DNA of 64,000 bases from Amygdalobacter nucleatus (GTDB taxonomy: Bacteria; Bacillota; Clostridia; Saccharofermentanales; Fastidiosipilaceae): NCBI RefSeq assembly GCF_029167365.1, contig NZ_JARFNM010000001.1:1-64000 (forward strand), in the 5' to 3' direction. The translations under genes were made by a program, and so were the position numbers. Positions 55,750-64,000 of the stretch are shown piece after piece (the stretch's first letter is position 1; each line of letters begins with the position of its first letter). A model generated the notes under the pieces. That model did no database searches, was not told where the DNA came from, and saw only the letters and a list, made by a program, of their open reading frames with translations.

Positions 55750-56433
55750 TTTATTTAACAGTTCGGGTGTAATTTCTTCTAGATTATACGTTTTCCTTTC
55801 CAGCTTAGCATCAGCGAACACCACCTCATCACCCCATGTATGCTCGCCTGCATAAGACTTTAAAGTAAGTGTTTTAGCATTTTCTGGCACATTTACAGTG
55901 ATAAAATCAGCTTGTGTATCTATTCTTAATCCTTGCGCATGTTTTTCCAGACTGGAATAAACAATATTTCCATCTATTTCAATCTCTACTTTTTCAACAA
56001 AGGCGTGATCGCTACGTTTACTATTAGCACTTTGATCAATTCCAACATATGAACTGAATTTGCTGAAGCCCTTGTTAGCTATACCATAACTAATCGTACT
56101 CAGGTAATCTGCAACTGTGCCTATACCCTTTGAAAAATCATGTACTTTCCCATCGGGCATAAGCAATGAGATTAACGTACTTTTACCGTTATTTCCTGGT
56201 GTAAACGGCTTATCCTTTTGAACACTTTTGTTTTTATCTGCATCTCCATGTGTAGCTTTTACCCAATCAAGATCAGACAGATAAACTGTTTCATAGTTTT
56301 CTTTTTGCCCGATTATTACTTCTCGTTGTTCTGTTAGACTTTCTTTCTGTGCATAATCTGCAGAAACAAAGCTAAAGCTATTAATAGCTAACGCAACAGC
56401 TACAACAGCTGCTACCACACCTCTTCTAATCAT
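55750..56433 (-). pseudogene. GH98 endo-beta-galactosidase, N-terminal part (signal peptide + NPCBM)
   Basis: The 228 codons encode a signal peptide (MIRRGVVAAVVAVALA to VSA) and the first NPCBM module (YLSDLDWVKATHGDADKNKS; GIGTVADYLSTISYGIANKG; AGEHTWGDEVVFADA), ending at the TTT target duplication of the IS. The codon after AAA would be GGA (54278-54280), giving uninterrupted PELLNKGMPGAVYLSDLDW. The whole ancestral enzyme is therefore about 991 aa. As it stands the frame stops two codons into the IS. A truncated secreted binding module could still be made. The gene ends the glycan operon, 28 bp after the GH36 stop. Confidence 0.88.
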
Positions 56434-56461
56434 TGATTGCCCCCTCTTTTACTTATGCATT

Positions 56462-58699
56462 TCATATTTCCTGCACAACTAACAGCTGTGTCAGGAAATC
56501 TTTTGTACTAACAATGGGATTGGCCATTTCATCAGACAATTTAATTGCTAATCCAGCGTACATTAACTCATCACCATAAAATTTGCCATCATATCCCGTC
56601 ACTTGATATTGTTTTTTCGCATCTAATCCCTGCAAATAAATCCGCTTATTCGAAGGATTTACGTTTGCTAAAACTTGCGCATACAAAACAATCGCCAATG
56701 TTTTGTCAGGCGCTAAAACTTGCCAAACAAATTCGTTGCCGTCAGTCTTTTCATTCAAACGATAGAAAGCTCCTTGTTGGAAAATTGCCCGATATTTTTT
56801 ATAAAAATCAATTTGCTGACGTATCTCTGCAATTTCTGTCTCAGATAACTTAAGTAGGTCTAATTCATAACCAAAGTCGCCAAAATACGCCACATTGGCT
56901 CTTGTTTGTAAGCTTGTTCTACGACCACTCTGTTGATTAGGCGAGGCTGAAACATGTGTCCCCATCATCGATAAGCTATAACCATATGATGTACCTTGTT
57001 GAATTTTCAAGCGCTCAATCGGATCTGTATCATCACTTGTCCAAGCTTGTGGCGCATAGTACATCATGCCCAAATCAAAGCGGCCACCACCTGAAGAGCA
57101 TGATTCAAACAAAACTTGCTTATATTTGCTTGTCAACTTCTCAAACAGTTTGTATACACCCAAAATATAGCGATGGCCAAATTCAAGCTGTCTTTCAGGC
57201 TCTAAGTCACTACTATAAGCATCGGCTATATGACGATTCATGTCCCACTTAATATAATCAAGCTGTGTTTCATCAATCACCTTACACATAACATTAAATA
57301 AATACTCAACAACTTCAGCCCTTGTAAAATCTAAAACATATTGATTTCTGCCAACTGCTGGTTCCATCTTAGGCGTCTTTATCAACCATTCTGAGTGTTT
57401 ACGATATAATTCGCTGTCCAATGAAATCATTTCTGGTTCAAACCACAATCCAAATTGCAGGCCCAGCTTATGCATTTCTTTAGCTAAATAACTTATTCCC
57501 TCAGGTATTCGTTCCTCATTGGTAAACCAATCGCCCAAAGCGCTTGTATCATCATTTCTATGGCCAAACCAGCCATCATCCAAAACGAACAACTCGATAC
57601 CCACCTCTTTGGCTTCTTTAGCCAAAGTTAAAATTTTCTCTGTTGATAATTCATAAGTCATCGCTTCCCAACTATTCAACACAATCGGTCTTTGTTTATA
57701 GCTAAAGTTAGGATTTACTAAGTGCTTTTGATAGAAAGCTGCTAATTGCTGACTCATGGCATTCAAGCCTTGGCTAGAGAAAGAAAGCAAAGCTTCTGGT
57801 GTTACAAAGCTCTCATTAGGTGCCAAAACAAAGGCCGATTCAAAAGGATTTATGCCCACAGTCACTCTGGTTGTAGCATAGTGATCAACTTCAATCATAT
57901 TTTGAAAGTTGCCAGAATAAATAAGATTAAAAGCATATACATCGCCATGACTTTCTATTGTGGCAGGCCGTGCTAACATGAAAAACGGATTTTGCTGAGG
58001 ACTTGAAGCATATCTAAGGCTATCCACCATTTGAATTCCCATATGTAAGTGTTGCCGATAAGGATAGCGTTCACGCAGCCACGCACCTGCAAATTGAATT
58101 AAATCAAAGTTGCTGTCTGGTAAATCCAATTGCAGGCTCATAGCCTGCAATAGCTCAATTTTCTCATTGCTACAATTGCTAAATTGCACATTTCTTACCA
58201 ATACATCTTGGTCTGGGAAAATTGTATAGTTCAATTTAACGATTAAATTCAGTTGTTGTTCCTTGAGTATAATCGTCAATTGTTCAGCCTTATCTCCCTC
58301 ATCATCAAAAGTTGAAGGCAGATTATCTATACGTGTTTTGCCTCGCTTGTATTCATATCCCTGATATTTAAGTTGCGTAATTCTACTGCCATTTGGTAAT
58401 TTCACTTGATAAGCAGGGTGGCGAAAATCGCCTCGCCCATATGAAGCATATTCATTGGCAATCAACGCTGGTTGATATTGGTTAAATTCATCTAATCCAT
58501 TATCTGGCGCTGCAGCTGTGAAAAGCTCAAAATTTCTTGGCGTATAGTTTGCTAAATTAGCTAAATTTACTTTAGCTTGAATTTTTCGGCCATAATACAG
58601 GTGCTGTAATTCGGCATTATTTAACACTCGAAAAATATAGCTACTGTGTGCCATCTCCAAATGAAATACTTTTTCCTTTTCATCGATATGTATCGCCAT
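56462..58699 (-). CDS. GH36 alpha-galactosidase
   Basis: The 745-aa enzyme has the family's N-terminal beta domain, a catalytic barrel (about 330-640) with FVLDDGWFGHRNDD, the nucleophile region DYIKWDMNRHI (Asp near residue 486), SCSSGGGRFDLGMMYYA and the acid/base in AWTSDDTDPIERL (near 553), and a C-terminal beta domain. It has no signal peptide, so it acts inside the cell. It removes terminal alpha-galactose, for example from blood-group B or raffinose-type oligosaccharides. GGAGG precedes the ATG. It lies 16 bp after the fucosidase gene and 28 bp before the GH98 gene. Confidence 0.95.
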   Translation of the reverse strand: MAIHIDEKEKVFHLEMAHSSYIFRVLNNAELQHLYYGRKIQAKVNLANLANYTPRNFELFTAAAPDNGLDEFNQYQPALIANEYASYGRGDFRHPAYQVKLPNGSRITQLKYQGYEYKRGKTRIDNLPSTFDDEGDKAEQLTIILKEQQLNLIVKLNYTIFPDQDVLVRNVQFSNCSNEKIELLQAMSLQLDLPDSNFDLIQFAGAWLRERYPYRQHLHMGIQMVDSLRYASSPQQNPFFMLARPATIESHGDVYAFNLIYSGNFQNMIEVDHYATTRVTVGINPFESAFVLAPNESFVTPEALLSFSSQGLNAMSQQLAAFYQKHLVNPNFSYKQRPIVLNSWEAMTYELSTEKILTLAKEAKEVGIELFVLDDGWFGHRNDDTSALGDWFTNEERIPEGISYLAKEMHKLGLQFGLWFEPEMISLDSELYRKHSEWLIKTPKMEPAVGRNQYVLDFTRAEVVEYLFNVMCKVIDETQLDYIKWDMNRHIADAYSSDLEPERQLEFGHRYILGVYKLFEKLTSKYKQVLFESCSSGGGRFDLGMMYYAPQAWTSDDTDPIERLKIQQGTSYGYSLSMMGTHVSASPNQQSGRRTSLQTRANVAYFGDFGYELDLLKLSETEIAEIRQQIDFYKKYRAIFQQGAFYRLNEKTDGNEFVWQVLAPDKTLAIVLYAQVLANVNPSNKRIYLQGLDAKKQYQVTGYDGKFYGDELMYAGLAIKLSDEMANPIVSTKDFLTQLLVVQEI

Positions 58700-58715
58700 A
58701 ATGCCTCCAACAATA

Positions 58716-60038
58716 CTACTTATCTGTGTTCAATTCGATCTTGATAACACTGTCAATCTCATCTGGTAAAGGATAGGTGAAATGCGGAATTGCACCAAAT
58801 TGAGCGAAGCAAACGCCTTTATATGCGTTAGTCGTCCAGCTTTTAGATATTTGCACCTCACTGCCATCATGTAAAAACGACATACGCTGAATTTCTGACT
58901 CTTTTAGGCCAAGCAGAGCAATTGGGCCAATTGGCTGTTCAAATATATGTGCATAAATAATATTACCCTTTTTAGTATAGTAACCCCAATCTGGCTTAGG
59001 TAAATCGGTTGCTCCACAGCCATAGATAGATTCACTATTTTTAGCCATCCATGTATGGAACGCATCAAGTATTTTTAAGCTACTATTATTAATGCACCCT
59101 AAGGCATCAGGTCCGACATTTAGTATCATGTTACCATTTTTGCTTACGCAATCCACCAGTTTATGGATAAGCGTCTTAGGTGATTTATACAAATTATCTG
59201 TTGGATTATAAGCCCAATTATTGTTCATTGTTAAACATAATTCCCAAGGAACAGGCTCGCCTTTGGCGTTTCTAATACCTGTATGCGGAACAATCTGTTC
59301 TGGGCTAACAAAGTCACCAGAATATGGCTTAATATCATCTGTAACAATGCTGCCAAAACCTTCCCCAGATGTTTCCAAGCGATTATCAACAATCACATCT
59401 GGCTGATAGTGTCGCACCATTTCCATCAACTTAGTTGCTTGCCACTTCTCACCCATCATATTTTCATATGAGTAATCAAACCAAAGAATATCAAGTTTCC
59501 CGTATTTCGTAACTATTTCTTTTACTTGCTTATGCATATAAGTAAGATAGTTAGAAAAGTCAATTTTCTCTTCTTTGTATTCTTCCCTACCACGCATTGG
59601 ATGAATTAAGTCATTATATTTAGGATAATCTGGGTGATGCCAGTCAATTAAGCTAAAATATAGACCTACCTTAAGGCCTTCAGCTCTTACGGCCTCAACA
59701 AATTCTCTAACTAAATCACGTTTAGCTGGCGTATTGGTAGCCTTATAATCTGTATATTCGGAATCAAACAAGCAGAATCCATCATGATGCTTAGCTGTTA
59801 AAACAAGATATTTCATACCAGCAGCTTTAGCCTGTTTAGCCCACTCACGTGGATTATAAAATTTAGGATCAAAGGCCTTAAAATATGGCTCATATTGCTC
59901 TATTGTTAGTCTTTCATGACTACGCAACCATTCACCTCTGCCAGGAATTGAGTATATTCCCCAATGAATAAACATGCCGAAGCGTGCTTCTCTGAACCAT
60001 TCTGTTCGCTTATTGATAATCTCTAGCGTATTTTTCAT
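58716..60038 (-). CDS. GH29 alpha-L-fucosidase
   Basis: The 440-aa cytoplasmic enzyme shows the GH29 signatures RFGMFIHWGIYSIPGRGEW, YLVLTAKHHDGFCLFDSEYT, and the nucleophile Asp (near residue 188) in LDILWFDYSYEN. The NGNMILNVGPD motif and C-terminal beta domain are present. It lacks a signal peptide. It hydrolyses alpha-L-fucosides of imported host glycans. Its ATG overlaps the permease stop (ATGA), so it is translationally coupled to the importer. Confidence 0.95.
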   Translation of the reverse strand: MKNTLEIINKRTEWFREARFGMFIHWGIYSIPGRGEWLRSHERLTIEQYEPYFKAFDPKFYNPREWAKQAKAAGMKYLVLTAKHHDGFCLFDSEYTDYKATNTPAKRDLVREFVEAVRAEGLKVGLYFSLIDWHHPDYPKYNDLIHPMRGREEYKEEKIDFSNYLTYMHKQVKEIVTKYGKLDILWFDYSYENMMGEKWQATKLMEMVRHYQPDVIVDNRLETSGEGFGSIVTDDIKPYSGDFVSPEQIVPHTGIRNAKGEPVPWELCLTMNNNWAYNPTDNLYKSPKTLIHKLVDCVSKNGNMILNVGPDALGCINNSSLKILDAFHTWMAKNSESIYGCGATDLPKPDWGYYTKKGNIIYAHIFEQPIGPIALLGLKESEIQRMSFLHDGSEVQISKSWTTNAYKGVCFAQFGAIPHFTYPLPDEIDSVIKIELNTDK

Positions 60039-60874
60039 CCTTTTACTGCCCCTCCGCCCAAAGCTTCTATAAAATATTTACTTGTAAATGCAAAAAGAAT
60101 AATTGGTGGTAACACAATTACAACGATTGCCGAAAACAAGCCATTATAGTTAGTATTAAAACTTGTAGTGAACTGACCTAAAAGTGCTGGCACTGTCAAT
60201 TCATTTCGATCAATAACCAACATAGAAGCCCAATAATATTCATTCCAATTGTTGATAAAAGCCAATACTGCTGCTGTTAAAATTCCAGGCCGAGCGATAG
60301 GCAGCATTACCCGCCAGAACGTCTGAGCATAGGACGCACCATCAATTTCTGCTGCTTCTTCAAGTTCGCGTGGGATAATCGCAAAATAGTTTTTGATGAT
60401 AAAAAAGCTCATAGCAATACCGCTACATGAATAAACAAAAATAAGCGCTAAAGGTGTATTGTAAATTCCCAACTTATTTACAAGGCGATAAACAGGAAAC
60501 GTCATGGCTGTCGCTGGTATGAAAAGGGTTGAATACAGCATCGCTGTTACGATCTTCTTGCCTTTGAAATTCATACGTGCCAATACATAGGACGACATCG
60601 AAATCATCGTAATGCTAATAATTACTGACAAGGAAACGACTTTAAAGCTGTTCCAAAAGTAATTAAAAACATGCAACTTCGTAAATACGTCTATATAACC
60701 TTCCAAGCATAAATCAGCAGGTAAGCTTATGCCTGGATTTTTCAAGGGATCTGCCTTTAATGAAGAAATAAAGATCCAAGTGATTGGGAACATCGATATA
60801 AAAATTGTTATAAGCATGTAAACATAAGTCACAAGCTTGTTCGTTCGGCTAATATTTTTCATGTAAGTTTTCAT
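60035..60874 (-). CDS. Sugar ABC transporter permease (MalG type)
   Basis: The 279-aa permease has six hydrophobic segments and the CUT1 coupling loop (ELEEAAEIDGASYAQTFWRVM) near residue 185. It lacks an ATPase partner in the window; CUT1 importers often share the MsmX-type ATPase encoded elsewhere. The start overlaps the MalF-type gene's stop by three bases, and the stop overlaps the GH29 start. Confidence 0.92.
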   Translation of the reverse strand: MKTYMKNISRTNKLVTYVYMLITIFISMFPITWIFISSLKADPLKNPGISLPADLCLEGYIDVFTKLHVFNYFWNSFKVVSLSVIISITMISMSSYVLARMNFKGKKIVTAMLYSTLFIPATAMTFPVYRLVNKLGIYNTPLALIFVYSCSGIAMSFFIIKNYFAIIPRELEEAAEIDGASYAQTFWRVMLPIARPGILTAAVLAFINNWNEYYWASMLVIDRNELTVPALLGQFTTSFNTNYNGLFSAIVVIVLPPIILFAFTSKYFIEALGGGAVKG

Positions 60875-61800
60875 TTTTTGTTGCCCCTGTTTGTTATGCT
60901 CATTCTTTCTCTAAATAGCCAATTAATCAGGATAATAATTAACATGCCCCCTAAAATCTGAATGACACCAATTGTATTAGCTCTAGCATATTGTGTTCGT
61001 GAACTTGATACAGCTAACTCGCGAATGATAAAGCTGATACTTTTTGTCCCTGCAGCACCATTAGTTAGGAAAAAGACTTCGTTGTAGAGCAAAAAGCCAG
61101 AACTTGCTGCTAAAATTGCCACAGTCTTAATTGTATCTTTGATCATTGGCAAGGTGATATACCAATCTTTACGCCAACCTGTGGCATTATCAAGCAAAGC
61201 TGCTTCCTGTATTTCATCTGGTATAGCGAATATTTGGCCCAAAATCATGATAGTAGATACACCTGCAAAAAAGATGTAAGCGCAAGTCATAAAAAATATA
61301 TTCATGCCTGGTGTCAGTAAAACCGAGCCTTTAAAGCTAGGATAAAACACATGTATCAATTGATTTACTACGCCATAATTAGGATTATAAATTTGCAAAA
61401 AGATCAGGCCCATGGCTGCGCTAGAGATAACACTAGGCACAATATATAAATTTCGCGTGATTTTCCAACCTGGCAATTTCCTAGACAGCGCAATCGCTAC
61501 ACTCAAAGCTAACGGCACTTGCACTACTACACCTATAAGCGCCCAACGCAAGGAATTAAGCAGCGCCTCTTTGAAAAAAGGATATTCTAAAAATATATAG
61601 CGATAATTTTCAAACAATTTTGACCAGCCCAAGAATTGAGGATTATTAAGATTGCTATAATCCCATTTCATAAACGAGGTCACAAAAATCGTAACAACAG
61701 TATAAAAATAGAATAGAAAAAAGCAAACTAAGGTTGGCAACAAAAAGAAAAATATAAATCGACTTTTTTGATTTTTTCTATTCTGAACTTTTTTGAACAT
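60871..61800 (-). CDS. Sugar ABC transporter permease (MalF type)
   Basis: The 309-aa permease has six hydrophobic segments and the EAA loop (DEIQEAALLDNATGWRKDWY) near residue 205. I chose the internal ATG (61798-61800) because AAGGAGC precedes it at six-base spacing and the upstream extension overlaps a hairpin. With the MalG-type subunit it forms the importer for the oligosaccharide captured by the binding protein at 61875. Confidence 0.92.
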   Translation of the reverse strand: MFKKVQNRKNQKSRFIFFFLLPTLVCFFLFYFYTVVTIFVTSFMKWDYSNLNNPQFLGWSKLFENYRYIFLEYPFFKEALLNSLRWALIGVVVQVPLALSVAIALSRKLPGWKITRNLYIVPSVISSAAMGLIFLQIYNPNYGVVNQLIHVFYPSFKGSVLLTPGMNIFFMTCAYIFFAGVSTIMILGQIFAIPDEIQEAALLDNATGWRKDWYITLPMIKDTIKTVAILAASSGFLLYNEVFFLTNGAAGTKSISFIIRELAVSSSRTQYARANTIGVIQILGGMLIIILINWLFRERMSITNRGNKK

Positions 61801-61831
61801 GAACAAGCTCCTTTTTACTGTTTGCAAAAAG

Positions 61832-61858
61832 TGAGGCCCAACCAAAAGTTGAGCCTCA
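61832..61858 (-). terminator. Attenuating hairpin between binding-protein and permease genes
   Basis: TGAGGCCCAAC pairs with GTTGAGCCTCA (one mismatch, 5-base loop), followed on the minus strand by CTTTTT. It likely reduces permease and enzyme transcripts relative to the binding protein. Confidence 0.6.
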
Positions 61859-61874
61859 TCGAAACGATTGTCAA

Positions 61875-63200
61875 TTAAGCAATTATTGACTTCAATACGT
61901 TTTGTGTATCGGCTACCTTTTGCTCGATATTAACATTCTCTGCTGCACTTTCAGTTAAAGCATTGATAATAGCTGAATGCACATCACCGCCCCATACATC
62001 ACTAACAGTTGGCACAACAATTTTTGCTTCCTTAACCTGTGCAATTGCCTGGCCTAAAATTTTAGTTGTAGCATCAGAACTCTTCTCTGCCAATTCCTTA
62101 ACGTTGATATTCTGGTTGGATGGGTTAGCACCTACTTTTTCAAAGATAACTTTTTGAACTTCATCACTTATCATATAGCGCAAGAATTCAAGTGCTAGTT
62201 TCTTTTTGGCATCAGACATCTTGTTGGAAATTGTGATACCACCGCCTGAAGAGCTAATTGCTACACCGCAAGGATAGATACCAGGTTGCAAGCTTGGGTT
62301 TTTAGACATGCCACCAGCAGCCCAAACGCCGTTGAAGAATACGGCAGACTTGCCTTCTTCAAAATCTTTTGAATAGGCGTTAGCGTCACCACCAGCATTC
62401 TTTGAACCGTTAGCTTGCATTTCAGTCATAACAGCTTTCAACGTATCAGCAAAAGCCTTGGACTCAATGCCTTCCTTGGTCAAAGGTTCAGCCAATAATT
62501 TTCTGCCCTCTTCTGTAACACCTAACAACGTGTTAAACAAGCGAATAGATGGTTCACCAGCACCAAAGGCATAAATACCATTCACTTTTCTCACAGTTGC
62601 CATAGCTGCTGTGAAATCTTCCCAAGTTGCCCACTGATCAGGTGTTTTGGCGTTAGCTTTAGCGAAAATATCCTTGTTATACCACAAGCCCATGGTGAAC
62701 AGCTGTTCATGGACAGTGTAAATTTTGCCATCTTTCAAATTCTGCTCATAGTTGATACCAGCATTTTTCTCTAATTTATTCTCATCAATGAATGGTTTTA
62801 AATCTACGACTAAGCCTTGATTAATAGCTGCCAATGATACAGCATTACCTGCTAAGTCTATTACATCAGGGAATTCGCCGCTGGCAACTTTATTTTTCAT
62901 TATATCTTTTAGATCGCCACTAACAGGAATTGGCTTGAATTCAACATTTTCGCCTTTATGTTGTTCAGCAAATTTCTCATACAAGTCACGCATGACTTTC
63001 GCAACTGGCCATTCTTTTTCAGCATGATGATAACCGTGATAAAATTCCAAAACCTCTTTTTCGGAAGAAGCATTAGCTGTCTCTTGTACAGTTTTTTCGT
63101 TTGCTGCCTTTCCGCTCGGTTCAGTTTTCTTAACTTGACAAGCAGTTAACCCTAAAGCTAATACTAAGCTTCCTGCTACAATTCTTAAAGACTTTTTCAT
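61875..63200 (-). CDS. Oligosaccharide-binding lipoprotein (CUT1 family)
   Basis: The 441-aa exported protein has lipobox LTAC (Cys21) and the family 1 extracellular solute-binding fold (residues 55-440; FYHGYHHAEKEWPVAK, YNKDIFAKANAKTPDQW, NGVWAAGG). It is the first gene of the glycan operon and presumably binds a fucosylated or galactosylated oligosaccharide from host glycan. A candidate LacI-family operator lies upstream. The ligand is inferred from neighbouring glycosidases, not from the protein itself. Confidence 0.9.
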   Translation of the reverse strand: MKKSLRIVAGSLVLALGLTACQVKKTEPSGKAANEKTVQETANASSEKEVLEFYHGYHHAEKEWPVAKVMRDLYEKFAEQHKGENVEFKPIPVSGDLKDIMKNKVASGEFPDVIDLAGNAVSLAAINQGLVVDLKPFIDENKLEKNAGINYEQNLKDGKIYTVHEQLFTMGLWYNKDIFAKANAKTPDQWATWEDFTAAMATVRKVNGIYAFGAGEPSIRLFNTLLGVTEEGRKLLAEPLTKEGIESKAFADTLKAVMTEMQANGSKNAGGDANAYSKDFEEGKSAVFFNGVWAAGGMSKNPSLQPGIYPCGVAISSSGGGITISNKMSDAKKKLALEFLRYMISDEVQKVIFEKVGANPSNQNINVKELAEKSSDATTKILGQAIAQVKEAKIVVPTVSDVWGGDVHSAIINALTESAAENVNIEQKVADTQNVLKSIIA

Positions 63201-63304
63201 GACAGACCTCCATGTCGATATTTATAGTCTTTTCCAACTGTATACAAACATGTTTATTCAGCAGTCTGACAACAAAACGCATTTATATAGCAGCTGTTTT
63301 GTAC

Positions 63305-63340
63305 AGTATAGCACAAAGCAAGCAAAAGTGAACCGTTTCA
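63305..63340 (-). promoter_or_regulatory. Promoter with LacI-type operator for the glycan operon
   Basis: The minus strand has TATACT at 63310-63305 and, upstream around the expected -35 position, the near-palindrome TGAAACGGTTCA (63340-63329) with the central CG typical of LacI-family sites. The adjacent LacI-type gene is the obvious candidate regulator; a catabolite-control site is the alternative. Confidence 0.55.
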
Positions 63341-63386
63341 TTTTTATTTTTGCAATTTTTTTATGAATTTCTTATTTCGTAAAAAA

Positions 63387-64000
63387 TTAAAGTTTGCGAA
63401 TGCTTTCTGTGTAATGCATGCTTGGCTTATGATAAATAATTCGGGGATAATCTGAATAATCTCCACAAATACGTCTATACAAAAGTTTGCCAGCTTCGAT
63501 GCCCATCTGATTAGTCGGTTGTTCAGCAAACGAAAGTGGTGGATTTACCACATTTGCAAGTGGTGAATTGTCAAAGCCAATTACAGAAATATCGTCAGGT
63601 ATTTTTAACTTCAAATAGTTAATGGCTAGATAAGCTCCGATCGTCATATCATGGTTACTGATAAACACAGCTGATGGTCGGGTGGGCAAAGCCCATAAAC
63701 GCAACATAGCATTGTAGCCACCATCGACACTGTAATCACCACATTGAATGTACGCTGTTTGATTGCTTATCCCACTTTCTTGCATAGCTCGTTTATAACC
63801 AGCTAAACGTCCAACGGTTGTATAGTGGCTAAAATCACCTGTAATAATGGCTATATTTTTATGACCTTGTTCAATCAAATATCTGGTTGATTCATAACCA
63901 GCTTTTTCGTTATCCAAAACAACGCAATCAGTAGGCCAGTCCTTGATAACTTGGTCTAAAAGCACTAAAGGTATATTGTTTTTCTGAATAATCTCAATCT
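63387..64000 (-). CDS. LacI-family transcriptional regulator, partial (cut by window edge)
   Basis: The visible C-terminal part is the periplasmic-binding-protein-like effector domain: VVLDNEKAGYESTRYLIEQG, IAIITGDFSHYTTVGRLAGYK, AVFISNHDMTIGAYLAINYL, IPDDISVIGFDNSPLA and the closing SFAEQPTNQMGIEAGKLL. The frame is open to the window edge; the N-terminal helix-turn-helix is off the window. It lies upstream of the sugar importer genes on the same strand, so it probably represses the glycan operon until an inducing sugar binds. Confidence 0.9.
   Translation of the reverse strand, partial: IEIIQKNNIPLVLLDQVIKDWPTDCVVLDNEKAGYESTRYLIEQGHKNIAIITGDFSHYTTVGRLAGYKRAMQESGISNQTAYIQCGDYSVDGGYNAMLRLWALPTRPSAVFISNHDMTIGAYLAINYLKLKIPDDISVIGFDNSPLANVVNPPLSFAEQPTNQMGIEAGKLLYRRICGDYSDYPRIIYHKPSMHYTESIRKL

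Overview
The window comes from a low-to-medium G+C Firmicute, most likely a host-associated member of the Clostridia. Evidence: Gram-positive surface proteins with sortase-type tails, lipoprotein-anchored binding proteins, A/G-rich Shine-Dalgarno sites, a Pst/PhoPR operon and a pta-ackA pair. A vaginal or gut Oscillospirales-type bacterium fits the host-glycan enzymes, but this placement is inference. No rRNA, tRNA or CRISPR array was seen.

Layout: 0-9.5 kb is a patch visibly richer in G+C than the rest. It holds an IS110-type transposase tail, a TetR-controlled heterodimeric ABC exporter, a decayed cluster of large serine recombinases and an XRE/membrane-protein pair. 9.5-19.7 kb is a scrap-yard of mobile DNA: two antitoxin genes whose toxins survive only as C-terminal stubs, a CadD-type cadmium transporter, two more recombinase tails, a truncated response regulator, a VWA surface protein and a frameshifted IS30 element. 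19.7-26.2 kb is a complete pstSCAB-phoU-phoP-phoR operon with a PHO box. 26.5-31.3 kb carries rlmD, glnS and gltX. 31.5-47.3 kb is mostly ordinary chromosome: an IS256-type deletion remnant, a lipoprotein, MgtC, a PHP hydrolase, an iron-type ABC transporter next to a YesM/YesN two-component system, an RNA methyltransferase, a PatB-type aminotransferase, ackA and pta. 47.6-51.6 kb has two AAA ATPases and a surface protein. 51.9-64 kb is a glycan-foraging operon: LacI-type regulator, sugar ABC importer, GH29 fucosidase, GH36 alpha-galactosidase and a secreted GH98 endo-beta-galactosidase.

Two observations stand out. First, the 3' end of rlmD (codons for HVExVVLMS) recurs three times downstream of the intact gene, at 9.49, 12.90 and 19.68 kb. 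One copy lies next to a serine-recombinase tail. This looks like serial insertion of recombinase elements at the rlmD 3' end, leaving an accreted island of about 17 kb. Second, the secreted GH98 gene, the expected first enzyme of a blood-group-antigen pathway, is split between its two carbohydrate-binding modules by an IS3-family insertion with a 3-bp target duplication. The two halves rejoin perfectly in frame, so the event is recent and potentially reversible. The importer and the intracellular glycosidases remain intact.
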